From assembly GCF_000313135.1 (NCBI RefSeq), contig NW_004457307.1, positions 3,774 through 20,990 of the forward strand: 17,217 bases of DNA. Reading direction: 5' to 3'. Made by a program: the position numbers and the translations under genes. The first letter of the stretch is position 1, and each line of letters begins with the position of its first letter. Source of the stretch: Acanthamoeba castellanii str. Neff. Its lineage: Eukaryota; Discosea; Longamoebia; Acanthamoebidae. The notes beneath the pieces were generated by a model, which saw only the letters and a list, made by a program, of their open reading frames with translations, did no database searches and was not told the origin of the DNA. Below, piece after piece: positions 8,921-17,217 of the stretch.

Positions 8921-11337
8921 ATGGACGCCGCACAGCTGATCGCCTCACGTCCGGAAGTGTCGCTGGAGGCCAAGCACAGCAGCGACAGCGGCAAGCACCA
9001 CGACATCAAGGAAGGAGAAGATGGAAAGAAGGGCAGGAGGCGGATGAATAAGAAGAAGGATGAAGGGAACGGTAAGAGGAGGAAGAAGCTAAGTAAGATG
9101 AAGCACTACTGGCTGGGCAAAGCCAAGGAGGCCAAGCCCGATAGCGAAGAGGACACCGGCCACACCGAGCCCGTTGTCACAAGCACCGAAGACACCATCG
9201 AAGCTGCCGCGCCGGTCCGTCCCGAGCCCTCCAAGCAGGAACTCATTGCCGCCATGGAGAGCGTCGTGGCCACCCTGGGCGGTACGGTCCCTCAAGTTCA
9301 TTGCAATGTCGTACATACCATCATCTGTCCCTCTTATGAACATCGCCAAACAGACAGGGCCAAGTTCGAGGAGAGTGGCGTGGACTCGGTGCTGGCTTTG
9401 ATGCGCGTCTACTCCAAGGACCCGCTCGTCCAGGCCGAGATCTGTCGGCTGGTCATGGACCTCGCGGCCACGGGTCCGTCTCTGCCCTCACAACCCCTCT
9501 TCCAGTCCTTTGCGCTCATCTTCGCTTACATGATGCTTGTGTCGTCTCACAGCGCGCAACCGGGCCAAGATCAGGGAAGCGGGAGGCATCCTGTTGGTCG
9601 TGCTGACCATGCAGACCCACATGAAGGAGCACAACGTGCAGACCTGGGCAAGCGGCGCCCTCCGCAAGCTCGCCATCGATCGTACGCGCTCCCAGCGTAT
9701 CATAACCCCTCCTCGAAACGTACCGCTGCAGCTGACGCCGGGGGACGTGGTGTTGGTGTTTCCCATTATACAGCGCTCAATCGGCAGCGGATTGTCGACA
9801 TCGGCGGCATCGAGTGCATCCTCTCTGCGATGCTCCAGCACCCCGACAAGGCCAACCTCCAGGAGCAGGGCTGCGCAGCTCTCTACAACTTGTCCCTGGG
9901 CGAGGGTATTGTCATTTTCTGTACCTACTCAGTTGCGTGAAGGGCGCCCGTCTCACAAGTACTTGGCTGCAGAGACTGGACGAGTCGAGATCCAGCAGAA
10001 CGGAGGGATCCCAGTGGTCATCCGCGCCATGAAGAACTTCAGGGATCACCCGGGAGTGACGGCCATGGCGGCGGGAGCCCTCGGCAACATTGCCTTCGAT
10101 GGTACGTTCAAGTCTCGGAGTTAAATTGCAGCGTACTAACCATGGTAACCATGTCCTGTAGACCAGAACAAGAACTGGGTGCGTGACTACGGAGGGCTGG
10201 AGCTGATCATCGACGCCCTGGTGCACCACACCGACGACGAGGTCGTCGAGCGATCATGTGGCGCCCTGCGCATACTCTCCCGCAACTGTACGCCCGCATT
10301 CCCCTCTCGGCTGCGCTTGGTGGGCAGCTGCTGACGACCACGTTCGCGTGCAGCCATCAACGCGTTGGACATTGCGCGCGAAGGGGGCATACCGGCTCTA
10401 CTGCAGGTCATGGAAACGCACCGGCACCACCACCTCATCCAAGAGTACAGCGCGGCTTGCCTCCAGAACCTGGCCGTCGACGGTAGGGCGTGGCCCGCAC
10501 CAATCCTTGGTTTCCTTTTGGCTTCGGCTGACGACCGACGTACAGATTTTATCAGGGACCGAATCGTTGCCAGAGGCGGGGTGCGGCGCATCGTCAAGGC
10601 CATGTACGAACACCCGACCGAGGCTCCTCTTCTGGCACAGTGCTGCGCCTCGCTAATGAACTTCGCCACCACGGGTACGGTCCCGTTTACAACAACGTCT
10701 GAAGGAGACTCAATGGCCTTTTGCCCCACAGACACCAACCGCCTGGTCATGCTTTCTGAGGGGGCCGTCGAGGCCGTGCTCTTCGCCATGCAGATCAAGG
10801 AGAACGCGGCCATCCAAGTGCGTTCCTTGGTTTCAGCCCACTGAGTTCTCGCCTGACATTTGCTAACTCTAAACTGTTACAGGAACACAGCTGCGCTATG
10901 CTGGCCAACATGGCTTTGAATGGTACCACTGACCCACGCTGCGCCCACCGTGAGACTCACGGACGTCTCTCCACAGGCAAGTGCGCAATGAAGATCTCTG
11001 AGGAGGGCATCAAACCCATCCTGAGCGCCATGGCCACGCACTCGGCCAATCCGAGTGTCCAGGAGAAGGCCTGCGGGGCGATCCTCAACCTCTCCGAGTT
11101 TGGTACCGCGTCACACACGAACACCAACCACACAGTGCGCGCTGATCAACTCATCAAATTCCGCTCCCAACACCTGCAGATGTGGTGCGGCGACGCCTGA
11201 ACAGGAAGCACGCGGCGCAGGCGATCATGGAGGCCATGGAAAACCATCCACACCACGAGGGCGTGCGCAAGTACACCTCGGCCGCCCTCCTGCGCATCAT
11301 GAGCGACGAAGGCAAGACAGTTCCTCCCACCTTCTAA
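8921..11337 (+). CDS. Armadillo-repeat protein with basic N-terminus
   Basis: Exons: 8921-9281, 9354-9473, 9553-9681, 9774-9905, 9973-10101, 10162-10287, 10354-10482, 10546-10674, 10732-10817, 10883-10922, 10977-11102, 11180-11337; 554 residues in one frame. Introns are 54-92 bp. The N-terminus to about residue 95 is charged, with a Lys/Arg block (residues about 36-65, e.g. GKKGRRRMNKKK) that may be a nuclear localisation signal. From about residue 105 to the end come some ten armadillo repeats of 40-44 residues with the pattern I-x3-GGI-x2-(I/L)-x2-AM, then a helix of the form A-x-(G/A)-A-L-x-N-(I/L)-(A/S). Examples are 'VEIQQNGGIPVVIRAMKNF' and 'AMAAGALGNIAFD'. Such repeats form a protein-binding solenoid, as in Vac8 or the LRRK2 N-terminus. 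No catalytic domain is seen, so a scaffold or adaptor role is likely. The name of an orthologue cannot be given. Confidence 0.9.
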
Positions 11338-11524
11338 CTGTGGTGCAGAAGAAGAGGAAGAAGAGTAATTGTAAATATCAGGAAAGAAAGGACTCTAACA
11401 GGAACATCAGCAACCAGTAGTGCTAGAAACAGCGTTGACACCTCCAGCTGTGGAGAAGCCGAACAGATCTCGGCACTCACACCTTGATAAGTCACTGACA
11501 GGGATAGCAGAATCTCTTTGGCTG

Positions 11525-11857
11525 ATGGACAATTCCAACCACGACCGAGCCCAGGCAGGGCAAGTCGGATCATTGTTCTATGTTACAATCAGCATGGAGC
11601 AGGCTTTATTGAAGGTCCAAGGGAAGGTGAAGGTCGTGCACTGCCCGCTTTGCGGCCAGGCCCGACCCAAGGCCACCTTCACTCAGGACTATGTCCAGAG
11701 GTTGCGCAACCGCTGGCAGTGCAAGCCATGCAGGGTGGAGGTCGAGCTCTTTGTGGATAAGAACAAGAGCGTCTCCATTTGGAGGACTGCTCTCGGGAAA
11801 GCAAAGCCACAGTTTCAGCCGAGCTCTCCCTCACGAAGGAAATCGAGAAGCAGCTGA
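11525..11857 (+). CDS. Small CxxC-CxxC zinc-ribbon-like protein, gene model uncertain
   Basis: Reading from the first ATG of the open frame gives 110 residues; a second ATG at 11594 is also possible. The core is HCPLC at residues 39-43 and QCKPC at 65-69, giving Cys40-x2-Cys43-x22-Cys66-x2-Cys69, with a Lys/Arg/Trp-containing linker and a following beta-like stretch (VEVELFVDKNKSV). This is the layout of a zinc ribbon, which usually binds nucleic acid or protein. I do not recognise the family. The end is doubtful. The frame stops at 11857 and an AATAAA lies just after (near 11892), but a neighbouring frame from about 11824 has strongly coding-like codons (LSLTKEIEKQL, RRGRP). A 53-bp intron 11771-11823 would join them. 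Codon use in the first 23 residues is weaker than in the core. Confidence 0.5.
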   Translation: MDNSNHDRAQAGQVGSLFYVTISMEQALLKVQGKVKVVHCPLCGQARPKATFTQDYVQRLRNRWQCKPCRVEVELFVDKNKSVSIWRTALGKAKPQFQPSSPSRRKSRSS

Positions 11858-12177
11858 GCACGGCGAGGCGGGGACGACCCTTGGTGTTGACAAATAAACT
11901 GGGCCACCACGCGCTGATCACTTCATTCACCATTGCGGCGTGGGGAATGCATGTAAATAGCTGGAAAGGAAGACGCCGACCACAAGAATCAGCGGGCACT
12001 GAAGAGAAAGGCCGAGTGGCGCAAATATTGTCCGCTCGGATGATCTGCGAAACGGAGGTTTCCGTAAATATCCGAGGACATTATTATGCGCCAATCGCGT
12101 TTTTGAACCCAGGGACTTTTTCGTGGCGGAGGCCAACAGCGGGCAAAGAGCAGCAAGCAGTGACGAACCAACGAACG
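11858..12177 (+). promoter_or_regulatory. Upstream region of the third Zn2Cys6 gene
   Basis: These 320 bp, lower in GC than the genes, precede the ATG at 12178. They hold a CGG-N6-CCG palindrome (12053-12064), a CCG-N2-CGG palindrome (12032-12039), a TCCGAGGAC element (12071-12079) and a CCAAT box (12091-12095), clustered 80-150 bp before the start. An open frame crosses the region in phase with the gene, but its codon use is poor beyond about 11900 and the paralogue at 659 starts at the matching Met, so I treat it as non-coding promoter/5' leader. Confidence 0.5.
12053..12064. promoter_or_regulatory. Candidate Zn2Cys6 binding site, CGG-N6-CCG
   Basis: cggaggtttccg is an inverted pair of CGG triplets with a 6-bp spacer, the classical form bound by dimeric Zn2Cys6 proteins such as yeast Ppr1. 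It lies 113 bp before the start codon of a Zn2Cys6 gene, so autoregulation or cross-regulation by a paralogue is plausible. Chance occurrence in GC-rich DNA is the alternative. Confidence 0.35.
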
Positions 12178-14264
12178 ATGAAGCCCGCAGGCAGGAAGAG
12201 GGCGTGTGTGCCCTGCCGCGAGTCTCACACCGCGTGCGATGGGTTCGTAGCTCCCACAACAATGGACTATACGACAGTAGAGACTAATCGATTAAATTGG
12301 TTTAATCTTTGCTTGTGCAGAGGCAATCCGTGCAAGCGGTGTCTGGCCACGGCGCAGCCGCATCGCTGCCAGATAGCGCCCCCTCGTAAGCGAGGCCGCC
12401 CCGTGTGGAAGTTCCAGCCCGACCCGCGCAACCTCACGAGCGTGCCGGGTGCCCTGCCCATCAATCAACCACCCCCTAAGAAGCCACGACGTAGTGAACA
12501 CCATGGTACTTTGCTCTCCCCTTCAAAGTACCCCCCTTTGGCCTGGTGCTGGTGGTGTGCTCATCGTTGCTTGTATGTGGCGCGGTGCCAGTCCCACCAG
12601 CACCATCTGGCCTGACCTACTCCTCTGAGGCCTTGTACGTGCCCTCCTCCGTTCCGCCGACGGCCCACTGCCTTGTCCCAATGGCCGCGGGTGCCGGTGA
12701 GCAGCTGCCTCAGGCCCCGCCGGCGCCCCTCCTTCCTACCCCGCAACACCTGCCTACGCCCTCGCTCGTGCCCGCAGTCGCAGCAGGAGCGTCAACGCCA
12801 GCGCTACCCTCTTCGCTGGCCTCCCCGTTCGATCAGCCCCAACCACCGCCCACGCCCAGTTCGAGCCTGGTGGAGGACAAGGTGCGGACGGTGGAGTCGG
12901 TGGTGGGCCTGCTGATCGAGGAGCTCCGGAGCGTGAAGCGGGACAACGAGCTGCTGCGGGACGAGATCACCTCCGTGCGGTCGCAGCACCAGCAGACCGA
13001 GGCCCACGTCCTGCGCATCGCCGAGACCTACCAGAGCGCTCCGGTCCGCGCCCATTCCTCCAGAGGCGAGTGCGCTTCATCATCATCTTCGTCGTCGTCG
13101 TCTGCGGTGTGGGTGCCGCCCTCGTCGCCCACGTTCGGGCACAACACGGGCGCTAACGGTGACCCCAACACGCCGGAAGCGCAGGCGCTGATCACGCGGC
13201 TGGTGCCGTTTGTGGCCAAGTACGACGTCAAGGCGCGCAACGCGCCCTTCGTGCTCGATGATCTCAAGTACGTCGTGCGCGATGCACCGCTTGTGCCGCC
13301 CCACAGCACCTTGGTCCAGTGACACTGACTGACTCTTATCATTCACAGTAAACCGTGGGCGGCCTTTCGTGTGCACGAACCCAAGACCGTGGCCGAGATG
13401 GTACCGCCGATCCTCTCCTACGCCAATCCCGGGTTCTGCGCGCTCCTCCGCTACCGTCTGGTGCGTCATCGCCACTTCTCTTTGTACCATGACTGTGCGC
13501 GCACTGTGGCTCACCTGTGTGTGGTTATGTATGTATGTCTGTCTGTGAACAGGACGAGCTGCTGGGGTGCGGTCTGAACAACATCGTGCGGGTGGACATG
13601 GAGACCATATTCACGATCCTGCCGTCGCTGTTCCCCCAGCGCAAGGCCTTTGCCATCGGCGACCCCTTCAAGGCGTCGTTCACGTGGATCACCAAGGACA
13701 AGCAGGCCGTCAACGCCCGAACCCGAAACCAATACTTCTTCAGCAAGGACGGCTACGTACGTCGTACACTGCCTTACCTTCGTTCTTCTTCGTTCTTCCT
13801 TTATTTCTTCGCGCAGTCGAGGCTAATAGATTGTTTGTTCGCGTGGCCAGGCCAAGTGGCGTATCACAGTGGTGGATGGCCTGGTCGAAGACAGCCCGCG
13901 GTTCGTGCCGCTCTCCATGCCCGAGGTTTACCGGTACTTGGGCACCTGGATGAGCGACGCGCAACACCAACAGCAACAACACGACCTGGACTCGCCTCCT
14001 TCTCCACCCTCACCCAGCTGGGTATCGTCGTCGTCGTGCTCAACTTCATCTTCATCGTCGCCCACGCAAGCGACATTGGCGGCAACGGGTCCGGACAGCC
14101 CCGAGCCGTACCTTCTGCACCACTCGCTACTACTGCCCGAGGACCCGAGTGCCGGCAGCCCGCTTGGGCGCCCGTCCCCGCTGCCGATCAGTGCGCAACC
14201 CAGCCCGAGCATGGACCTGCTCGAGGAATGGCTGGGCGTCTGCTACGCGTCCAATAGCCTGTGA
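12178..14264 (+). CDS. Zn2Cys6 / PAS-domain transcription factor
   Basis: Exons: 12178-12242, 12321-12505, 12592-13267, 13349-13460, 13553-13756, 13851-14264; 551 residues. The zinc cluster is Cys10, 13, 20, 26, 29 and 38, in the same register as the gene at 1-659, with a 65-bp first exon in both and a phase-2 intron after Asp-Gly. RKRGRP (residues 44-49) follows. A Pro/Ala-rich linker leads to a coiled coil at about 176-232 (VVGLLIEELRSVKRDNELL), a poly-Ser run from repeated tca/tcg codons (13077-13101), and a PAS domain at about 303-460 (PFVLDDLNKPWAAF, ILSYANPGFCALL, DELLG, KWRITVV). The C-terminal tail is Gln- then Ser/Pro-rich and ends in an amphipathic MDLLEEWLGV segment that could be an activation motif. 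It lacks the extra C-terminal Cys pairs of the paralogue at 5706. Probable nuclear regulator; the PAS ligand or partner is unknown. Confidence 0.9.
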
Positions 14265-14394
14265 GGGCTCATCATCGTCATTACTCTTTCGAGGGAGAAT
14301 TACCTGGCGCTCCCCCCACGTAATGCATACATTTTTTTCATCACTGTGAAGAGCTTCCAACCAACCTGATGATGACTGCTTGCTCGCCTATAAG

Positions 14395-16480
14395 TCAGTG
14401 GCCAGCGAGAGCGGCGATGAGGGACGTGTAGATCTGCACGCCGTCGACAAACACCTGAATGGTGGCGCCCAACCAAAGGGAGAGGTTAACCACCTTCGTT
14501 CGTCGCTCGCGAGGTGTAGCGCGGTACCTTGGCGGAGAGGAATTCGTTGTGATCGTGCAGCAGGATGGGGGTCCGGTTGATGGGCGAGAAGCCAAACGCC
14601 GGGATGCCCACCTGTCTCAAGTACCGGCTGTCCGTGGCTGTTGACGTTTCAATGCGATAAGCATGCCGCACACACACAAGACACACACACGACACACACG
14701 ACCACGCACGAAGAAATAATGTAGAGGCGCACCTGCAGGGAAGATCTCGGTTTCGATGCCCAGGCCAAGCTTCTGGGTGGTCTCCGAGAAGACCCGCCAC
14801 CACTCATTCTCAGCGGGGTCGACAGACGTGACGCTGTGCTGCGGGGTCTTCACTACGAACTCGTAATGCACGCCCTCCTCCTTGGTCCTGCATCGCACAC
14901 ACCGCACACAACGCACACATGACGTAAGCAAGCCGAGGACACATGTGTACGAAACGGAAAAACAAAATGGCGGATAGGGAGACTGGGTGAGCTGTCGCAC
15001 CACTCCTTCATCCTGGCTTCGAACTCGTCGAGCGGCACCGTCGGCGGGATGCGCACGTCGAACCCGGCCTCGGCCTCGGTCGGGATGACGTTGAGCGCCC
15101 ACGTCTTACCGCCGTCGGTGGTCATACCCCCTTTCCGGAAATGACATTTATGAGGCGTTGAGGCGGGAGCTGACGGTACGAAGAGTCTTGAGGCTGACTG
15201 TGTGCGTACCCTGGAGCATGGTGAGGTTGAGCGTGACCACGTCGCCCAGCTTCTCTGCCTTCACCGCCGCGTGCTGGCATCTGTTGTTTGGTCGGGTCAG
15301 GTGTCTTTTGCAGGGTAAACGGAGCAGAGAGGAAGGCGTACCCAGGGTGCGCCTCGAGGCGTGCCTCCTGCTCAGCTCTGAAGGCCAGGAACTGCTGGAC
15401 CGACCGCAGGAGTTTCTCCATGGCCGTGTTCTTGATGAAGCGGCTCCCGTGTCCGGCCGGCCCTGTGGATTTGACCTGATAGATCGTGACGCGCGCAGGC
15501 AGGCAGCCTCAGTGGAGCCGTAAGTGCGAGAAAGGAAGGAAGTGGGAAGGACCTTGAGCCACCACACGGCGCGCTCGCCGTAGAAGACGGTGAACTTGTC
15601 GGTGGGGTTGGCCAGACCCTCGTCCAGGGCGAGCGCCACGTTGAGGTTCTTGAAGTCATCCGTCACCACGAACTCCTTCATGCCTTGGACCTGTGGCGTG
15701 GTTCGTGTGACTCGAGATCAGCATTGACGTACGCAGGGTTCACGCCAGGGTTCACTGATGGTGGCCACGACGTACGCCGCCAATTTCTTCATCGGGCACG
15801 AACGTGAGGTGGATGGTGCGCTTGAACTTCTTGCCCTCCTTGATCAGCTGGCGCAGCGCCACGATGTACTGGATGCACACGCACTGGTACACATCATGAC
15901 GGCGTATCACACCGTCACCGGTACCGTGAGTCCACTCCGTCAGGAGAACGCGTGCGGGCAGGCCAGTGGTACCTTCATGTCCTGCGTTCCTCGACCGAAG
16001 ATGTTGCCCTCTTCATCTTCTACGGCCGCCCACGGGTCGACCTGACGCATGGGTGTGAGAAAAAGCTGCGCAAAGAGAAGCAGTGGGAGAGGAGGCCACT
16101 TACCTTCCACATGGCCTCGACGGCCGGCACTACGTCGTAGTGGCTGTTGAGAAGGATGGAGGGCAGCGATGGCTCCTCGCCCACCAACGTTGCTATCAAG
16201 ATGGGCTGCGGTGATCCGAGACACATGAGCGCACGAGATTTGTGTCAAGCTCAGCTGAGCTACGATGATGGAAGAGTGGGTGTACCTTGCCCTGGATGCA
16301 TTCCACGGTCTTGGTGTGCAGGCCCATTTGATCGAGGAGCGCCTGGAGGAAACGAACGGCCTCCCAATTGGCACCTTTGTGGCCCTCCTGAGAGATTGTC
16401 TTGATGCGCAGGAACTGCTTGAACTCCTCCACGCCCTGCTCCTCCTCAGCCGTCCGCTTTTGCACTGCCTTTCCTTCCAT
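14395..16480 (-). CDS. ACY1: Aminoacylase-1 (N-acyl-L-amino-acid amidohydrolase, M20 family)
   Basis: Cytosolic zinc enzyme that hydrolyses N-acyl-L-amino acids (mainly N-acetyl) to free amino acid and acid, recycling acetylated residues from protein breakdown. Exons on minus: 16480-16286, 16205-16104, 16041-15973, 15883-15776, 15690-15553, 15475-15342, 15280-15210, 15130-15001, 14887-14733, 14637-14528, 14454-14395; 423 residues, near the roughly 408 of the human enzyme. The M20 set is complete: NSHYDVVP (His87, Asp89), RGTQDMK (Asp120), FVPDEEIGG (catalytic and metal Glu154/155), ALDEG (Glu182), GPAGHGSRF in the dimerisation domain (His213) and LLHDHNEF (His395/397). [17 protein letters not shown] is also family-typical. 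Relative to human there is a short insertion before NVIP (residues about 273-280). The frame stays open upstream to 16549 but without an ATG, so I start at 16480. The exon 8 acceptor (aaag) is weak. No signal peptide. Confidence 0.95.
14669..14710. repeat. Imperfect CA-dinucleotide tract in an intron
   Basis: Interrupted runs of CA on the plus strand (GT on the coding strand) fill much of the 95-bp intron between exons 9 and 10 of the aminoacylase gene. Similar CA-rich sequence lies in the preceding intron around 14895-14919. Likely a microsatellite with no coding role. Confidence 0.75.
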
Positions 16481-16704
16481 CTCTCTCAGATCTTCTTCTA
16501 CTGTAGCCGGACGAGTCTCTCTTCGGCGGTCCTGGCTTGTCGCCGACAAAATCAGGCCAAAAAAGAAAAGAAAATCTTGAATTCTTGGAATTATTTGAGT
16601 TGTGCTTTGGCGCCAAGATTACCAACAGTCAGACACAAGCAATCCAGGATTGGCCATCTCCAGGATTTTCACGCACTGCTGCCTCTGCCTTGCGTTCACC
16701 TGAG
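16481..16704. promoter_or_regulatory. Divergent promoter between aminoacylase-1 and the Ser-rich gene
   Basis: Only 224 bp separate the two start codons, which point apart, so the promoters must be shared or interleaved. The segment around 16550-16590 is A-rich on plus (aaaaaagaaaagaaaat), unlike the flanking coding DNA. No clear TATA or CCAAT box was found. Confidence 0.5.
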
Positions 16705-17217
16705 ATGAGCTATCCGCCACTCACGTTTGTGAAGTTGCCGGCCTGCTCTCCTGCATCATCTCCTCTGCGGTACGCCCTCGCCTTCCGTCTCCCCCCCTGC
16801 GAATCTGCAGCCACGAACGACTTGCATTTTATAACTTGTCATTATTTGCAGAGACGGGTCACCTCTCCTGACTCGTTCTCGCGACGCCGCTCTGCCCTCG
16901 TCACCGCTGCGCTCCACACGCGTGGAGACTGCCGCGTCCTCGCCAGCCAGAAGCGCAACCCAACCACGGCCCACCCACGGTATAGTTCTTCCCCTACCTT
17001 GTAGTGGTGGCCCGCTTGCAGAAGTGCCTTTGCTCATGTCCGTGGGGCGTTGCAGGGGCGGCCAGCTCAGCAAGCGCGGGCGAGAAGCGCCGTTCGTTCT
17101 GGAGCGACCTCTTTGTCAACTCGGACTCGTCACAGGACAACGAGGACGAGGACGAGGACAGCGATGGCGACCTCGACAGCGGGCACCCGCTTCGTTCTTC
17201 GCTATCGCTTTTGTCGG
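16705..17217 (+). CDS. Serine-rich protein with acidic tract, 5' part (cut by right edge)
   Basis: Exons 16705-16769, 16852-16979 and 17056 to the edge join into one open frame across two introns (82 and 76 bp, phases 2 and 1), which supports the model. The 118 visible residues are rich in Ser, Ala, Pro and Arg, with SP/TP-type sites. They lead to a KRRSFWSDLF segment and then an acidic run (residues about 92-105) encoded by gaggac repeats at 17141-17160. The layout suggests a disordered, phosphorylatable N-terminus. No domain or family can be recognised from this part. The gene shares its promoter with aminoacylase-1. Confidence 0.65.

Noticed and set aside
11779..12615. 278-codon frame running into the third zinc-cluster gene, suggesting a longer N-terminus or a fusion with the small zinc-ribbon gene
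   Set aside because: Codon use becomes poor after about 11900, an AATAAA lies inside it, and the paralogue at 659 begins at the matching Met with a stop just upstream.
16481..16549. N-terminal extension of aminoacylase-1
   Set aside because: The frame is open but its first codon is TTG and there is no ATG. The human enzyme's N-terminus matches the start at 16480.
1..17217. CRISPR array, insertion sequence, phage, tRNA/rRNA genes or a bacterial-type operon
   Set aside because: No spaced direct repeats, transposase or terminal inverted repeats, cloverleaf or rRNA signatures were seen. Spliced genes on both strands show a eukaryotic chromosome.

Overview
This is eukaryotic nuclear DNA. It is GC-rich and coding-dense, and most genes are cut by many short GT-AG introns of about 50-170 bp, often with gtacg-type donors. 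Gene style, codon use (strong G/C third-position bias) and protein content fit an amoebozoan close to Acanthamoeba. The species is an inference from style; no marker gene in the window proves it. I traced exons by hand from splice sites and reading-frame continuity. Six of the seven gene models splice into one open frame; the small ORF at 11525-11857 has no intron in the model given.

Layout. (1) 1-659, minus: 5' part of a Zn2Cys6 zinc-cluster transcription factor, running off the left edge. (2) 660-968: divergent promoter. (3) 969-5511, plus: 16-exon leucine-rich-repeat protein with a long helical, armadillo-like C-terminal half, resembling the ZYG11/ZER1 layout. (4) 5706-8537, plus: complete Zn2Cys6 + AT-hook-like + Pro/Gln-rich + coiled-coil + PAS transcription factor. 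(5) 8921-11337, plus: 12-exon armadillo-repeat protein with almost exactly one repeat per exon. (6) 11525-11857, plus: small CxxC/CxxC zinc-ribbon-like protein whose 3' end is uncertain. (7) 12178-14264, plus: third Zn2Cys6/PAS transcription factor. (8) 14395-16480, minus: aminoacylase-1 (M20 metallopeptidase family), the best-identified gene. (9) 16481-16704: divergent promoter. (10) 16705-17217, plus: start of a serine-rich, acidic-tract protein cut by the right edge.

The most notable content is the set of three paralogous Zn2Cys6 factors within about 14 kb. In all three the zinc cluster is split at the same codon by a phase-2 intron, is followed by a KRGRP AT-hook-like core, and has a second conserved phase-1 intron just after. 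Zn2Cys6 factors are best known from fungi. The two complete copies share a C-terminal PAS domain with matching intron positions, so this looks like a dispersed local gene family. Two repeat-protein genes also sit between them, both with repeat-per-exon structure and phase-1 introns. I see no sign that the neighbours form one pathway; aminoacylase-1 is ordinary metabolism. No mobile element, CRISPR array, tRNA, rRNA or defence system was found.
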